A stretch of DNA of 9,637 bases from CAUZIZ01 sp047514575 (GTDB taxonomy: Bacteria > Acidobacteriota > UBA6911 > RPQK01 > JAJDTT01). Shown piece after piece: positions 7,902-9,637 of this stretch (its first letter is position 1; every line of letters starts with the position of its first letter). The notes beneath the pieces were generated by a model. It saw nothing but the letters and a program-made list of their open reading frames with translations, was not told the DNA's origin and searched no databases. The translations under genes were made by a program, and so were the position numbers. The stretch lies in the NCBI GenBank assembly GCA_047514575.1, contig JAKZYH010000531.1:1-9637 (forward strand), given 5' to 3'.

Positions 7902-8035
7902 GCGCAGCCTCCGGCTGCGCCGGATCGTACAGGAAAGAAACTTCGGCCGGCGTGGCGGTGGCTTCCAAGCCGCCGTATTCCATCCGTCGAGCCTTTGGCT
8001 CGAAAAACGGCGGCCCGGAGGCCACCGCCACGGTT
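7902..8035 (-). repeat. Dispersed palindromic repeat, copy B (inverted relative to copy A)
   Basis: This block is the reverse-complement counterpart of 250-390. The two 25-base arms are at 7951-7975 and 8008-8032 and pair at 22 of 25 positions. The inner hairpin is perfect: TCGAGCC (7987-7993), loop TTT, GGCTCGA (7997-8003). The terminal palindrome is also perfect: GCGCAGCC (7902-7909), loop TCC, GGCTGCGC (7913-7920). Copy A carries a G-U in the first hairpin and a mismatch in the second, so copy B looks closer to an intact form. It lies exactly where the symporter remnant loses its N-terminal part. Weak similarity between the copies may reach about 25 bases further out, to about 8060. Confidence 0.87.
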
Positions 8036-8097
8036 ATCGGACAATAGTCTGGAGAATTCCCTTTCGACGTGAGGACAGTCCGGCCTGTTAAACTTCG

Positions 8098-8118
8098 GTT
8101 CTGTTCAGGTTCGAACAG
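8098..8118. promoter_or_regulatory. GTTC-rich symmetric site before the kelch gene
   Basis: GTTC occurs at 8098-8101, 8103-8106 and 8109-8112. The first and third fit the spacing GTTC-N7-GTTC, which is the LexA box known from Alphaproteobacteria. CTGTTC (8101-8106) and GAACAG (8113-8118) also form a perfect inverted repeat with a 6-base spacer. The right arm overlaps the Shine-Dalgarno sequence at 8117-8123, so a bound protein or an RNA hairpin could limit translation. All elements are short, and the genome's LexA type is unknown. Confidence 0.25.
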
Positions 8119-8123
8119 GGGAG
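8117..8123 (+). promoter_or_regulatory. Shine-Dalgarno sequence supporting a CTG start
   Basis: AGGGGAG sits 6 bases upstream of a CTG codon at 8130 that is in frame with the kelch gene. No ATG, GTG or TTG is available in this frame between the upstream stop (about 8068) and ATG 8316, so this site decides the start choice. Confidence 0.55.
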
Positions 8124-8129
8124 AGAACG

Positions 8130-9212
8130 CTGACTGGAAACGCCAGCGATACCACTAGATTTCTTGGGAGCGCCGGCGGGGCTCTCGTATCACTCCTTGC
8201 CTGTCTAGCGACCCTGGTCGCCCTGGCCGGGCTTATTTTTATCTGGTGGTGGAACTATTCTGGGAGTGTCTTTGCACTTGAAGATCTCGTTGCCACAGAA
8301 GCAGGGGTTTTCGAGATGGCCACACCCCTCCCCATCCCGCGCACAGAGTCGGGGAGTACCGTCCACGATGGCCGCTTCTACATCATGGGCGGGATCGGGG
8401 CATGGGGGGAGACGCTCAGCTCGTTCAGTAGCTATGATCCCGTCTCGGCGCAGTGGCAGGTGCTTCCCGATTTGCCGGAACCGATCAGTCATCCCGCAGC
8501 CGTCGCAGCAAACGGTAAGATCTATGTTGTCGCAGGATTCGGTCCGCTTGGCATCAGGCTGCGCGGGTTCATGTTTGCCGAGTGGAATCCTCTCGACTCG
8601 CTCTATATTTTCGATGTAAAGGCAGGGACTTGGAGCCGGGGACCCTCCATGCCCGAGGCTCGAGGAGCAGGCGGCGCAACGATTACGAGCAACGCAATCT
8701 GGTATGCCGGTGGCATCGGTCCGGACCGCAGTATAAGCGGTGGACTCTTCAGGTTCGATCTCAAGAGCGAGCGCTGGAGTGAAGAACCTCCGGTACCGAC
8801 ACCAAGAGATCACCTGCGTCTGGAGTCTGTAGGAAATCGCCTGTACGCGATCTCCGGTCGCAAGGATGACCTACGGTACAATCTTGCAGTGACCGAACGC
8901 TACGACATCGACGTGCGTCGCTGGACGAGGGTCGCGGACATTCCCTTTCCCCGCGGCGGTCTCGCATCGGTAGTCTACTCGGGATCCATCTACACCTTTG
9001 GCGGCGAGCAGGTTTGGACCTGCAATGATCAGGTCGAGCGATACGATCCTATTCGCAACACCTGGACGGTTCTGGGACGCCTACCCGAAGCACGGCATGG
9101 GATTCAAGCAGGAGTACTGAACGGTCGCATCCATCTGATTTCGGGAGGAAGGCATCCCCGGGTTTCGATCAGTGGAATTCATCGCGTCTATCGCCCCAAC
9201 CCAGAGTTCTAA
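8130..9212 (+). CDS. Membrane-anchored kelch-repeat (six-blade propeller) protein, probable CTG start
   Basis: Kelch repeats are seen as six units of about 45-50 residues, each with a hydrophobic strand ending in a Gly pair or near-pair (FYIMGG, IYVVAG, WYAGG, LYAISG, IYTFGG, IHLISGG), followed by a Tyr/Phe-Asp and a Trp (YDPVSAQW, FDVKAGTW, FDLKSERW, YDIDVRRW, YDPIRNTW). This predicts a six-bladed beta-propeller, usually a binding domain, sometimes glycan-associated. The first standard start, ATG 8316, has no Shine-Dalgarno. The frame stays open upstream and encodes a strong hydrophobic segment (about residues 17-41 of the long form: ALVSLLACLATLVALAGLIF, then WWW). That reads as a signal anchor, which places the propeller outside the inner membrane. 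A CTG at 8130 has AGGGGAG 6 bases before it, giving 360 residues. A sequencing error or another rare start codon is possible. The stop lies 5 bases before the glycosyltransferase start. Confidence 0.78.
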   Translation: MTGNASDTTRFLGSAGGALVSLLACLATLVALAGLIFIWWWNYSGSVFALEDLVATEAGVFEMATPLPIPRTESGSTVHDGRFYIMGGIGAWGETLSSFSSYDPVSAQWQVLPDLPEPISHPAAVAANGKIYVVAGFGPLGIRLRGFMFAEWNPLDSLYIFDVKAGTWSRGPSMPEARGAGGATITSNAIWYAGGIGPDRSISGGLFRFDLKSERWSEEPPVPTPRDHLRLESVGNRLYAISGRKDDLRYNLAVTERYDIDVRRWTRVADIPFPRGGLASVVYSGSIYTFGGEQVWTCNDQVERYDPIRNTWTVLGRLPEARHGIQAGVLNGRIHLISGGRHPRVSISGIHRVYRPNPEF

Positions 9213-9217
9213 CGCTG

Positions 9218-9637
9218 ATGTCTTTCGTATCGATGGTGGTTCTTGCCTACAACGACGGTCCGTCACTGCCCGCACTTCTGCGAGGTGTGTCGAGCGTCCT
9301 TCAGTCCTGTGCCGATGACCATGAAATCATCGTGGTCGACGATGGCAGCAGCGATCGGACGGCAGCCATCGTCGAGGAATTGTCCGAGAAGATTGACCGG
9401 CTCAGGCTGCTGCGGCACGGTCGGAATCGAGGCGTCGGAGCCGCGTTTCGCTCCGGCGTCATGGCTGCGCGGGGAGACGTGATCGGGTACATCGATGGTG
9501 ACGGACAGTACGATCCACTCGATATTCCCCCGCTGCTTGCTCGCCTCCAGGTTGTTGACGCCGTAGCTGGGTTGCGTCATCACAGGGCAGACCCACTTCA
9601 CAGAAGGCTGATTTCGCACTGTTATAACGGTTTGATC
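9218..9637 (+). CDS. Family-2 glycosyltransferase, N-terminal part (runs off the window)
   Basis: The first 140 residues are present. They show the GT-A fold signature: VVLAYNDGPSLPALL near the N-terminus, EIIVVDDGSSDRT (nucleotide-sugar binding aspartates), then HGRNRGVGAAFRSGV and the DXD-type metal site in GDVIGYIDGDGQYDP. This resembles dolichyl/polyprenyl-phosphate sugar synthases and related GT2 enzymes, which transfer a sugar from a nucleotide donor to a lipid carrier or glycan at the cytoplasmic face of the membrane. Whether C-terminal membrane helices follow cannot be seen. ATG 9218 begins 5 bases after the kelch stop codon and lacks a strong Shine-Dalgarno, so it probably relies on coupling. 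ATG 9233 is a less likely alternative. Confidence 0.88.
   Translation, partial: MSFVSMVVLAYNDGPSLPALLRGVSSVLQSCADDHEIIVVDDGSSDRTAAIVEELSEKIDRLRLLRHGRNRGVGAAFRSGVMAARGDVIGYIDGDGQYDPLDIPPLLARLQVVDAVAGLRHHRADPLHRRLISHCYNGLI

Noticed and set aside
1..8035. The idea that an inversion between the two repeats split the symporter gene, with its N-terminal half now next to copy A.
   Set aside because: The sequence left of copy A encodes no hydrophobic, symporter-like segments in any + frame, and neither does the stretch just right of copy B. The missing part is not in this window.
250..8035. A composite transposon or genomic island bounded by the inverted repeats.
   Set aside because: No transposase, integrase or target-site duplication is visible, and the enclosed genes are ordinary chromosomal types on mixed strands.
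8205..8813. A 202-residue - strand open frame opposite the kelch gene.
   Set aside because: The opposite frame encodes six regular kelch units; this frame is its antisense shadow and shows no domain.

Overview
This window looks like chromosomal DNA from a Gram-negative bacterium of moderately high GC content. The main pointer is an RND efflux pump, a tripartite machine that needs an outer membrane. Nothing in the sequence fixes the phylum, and no rRNA, tRNA, CRISPR array, transposase or phage gene is visible. No complete novel system is apparent. The unusual content is a pair of structured repeats, a decayed transporter gene, and a kelch-propeller gene that seems to start at a non-standard codon.

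Layout, left to right. Positions 1-491 hold no convincing gene. They contain a 17-bp tandem duplication (57-90), copy A of a palindrome-rich dispersed repeat (250-390) and two fragments related to its 3' half (about 115-134 and 444-463). A Gfo/Idh/MocA-family NAD(P)-dependent oxidoreductase follows on the + strand (492-1505), with a hairpin just after it. Next, on the - strand and converging with it, is a two-gene efflux operon: a periplasmic adaptor (5974-4844) and an RND inner-membrane permease (4847-1722). Their stop and start codons overlap by 4 bp, and a likely terminator lies at 1646-1628. Upstream of the pump, also on the - strand, is a DadA-like FAD-dependent amine/amino-acid oxidoreductase (7462-6230). 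Upstream of that is the C-terminal remnant of a sodium:solute symporter (7901-7546), cut off by copy B of the repeat (7902-8035).

To the right of copy B, on the + strand, is a six-blade kelch-repeat protein. Its reading frame extends upstream through a membrane anchor to a CTG codon with a good Shine-Dalgarno sequence (8130-9212). A family-2 glycosyltransferase follows after 5 bp and runs off the window at 9637.

How the genes work together. Adaptor and permease form one transport system, which would need an outer-membrane TolC-type channel encoded elsewhere. The symporter remnant and the oxidoreductase were probably once an uptake-plus-oxidation pair for an amino acid or N-methylated amine; only the oxidase is intact. 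The kelch protein and glycosyltransferase look translationally coupled, suggesting a cell-surface or glycan-related role for the pair. The two repeat copies face each other across about 7.5 kb, so every intact gene except the kelch/glycosyltransferase pair lies between them. All functional calls are from motif recognition by eye; no database search was run.
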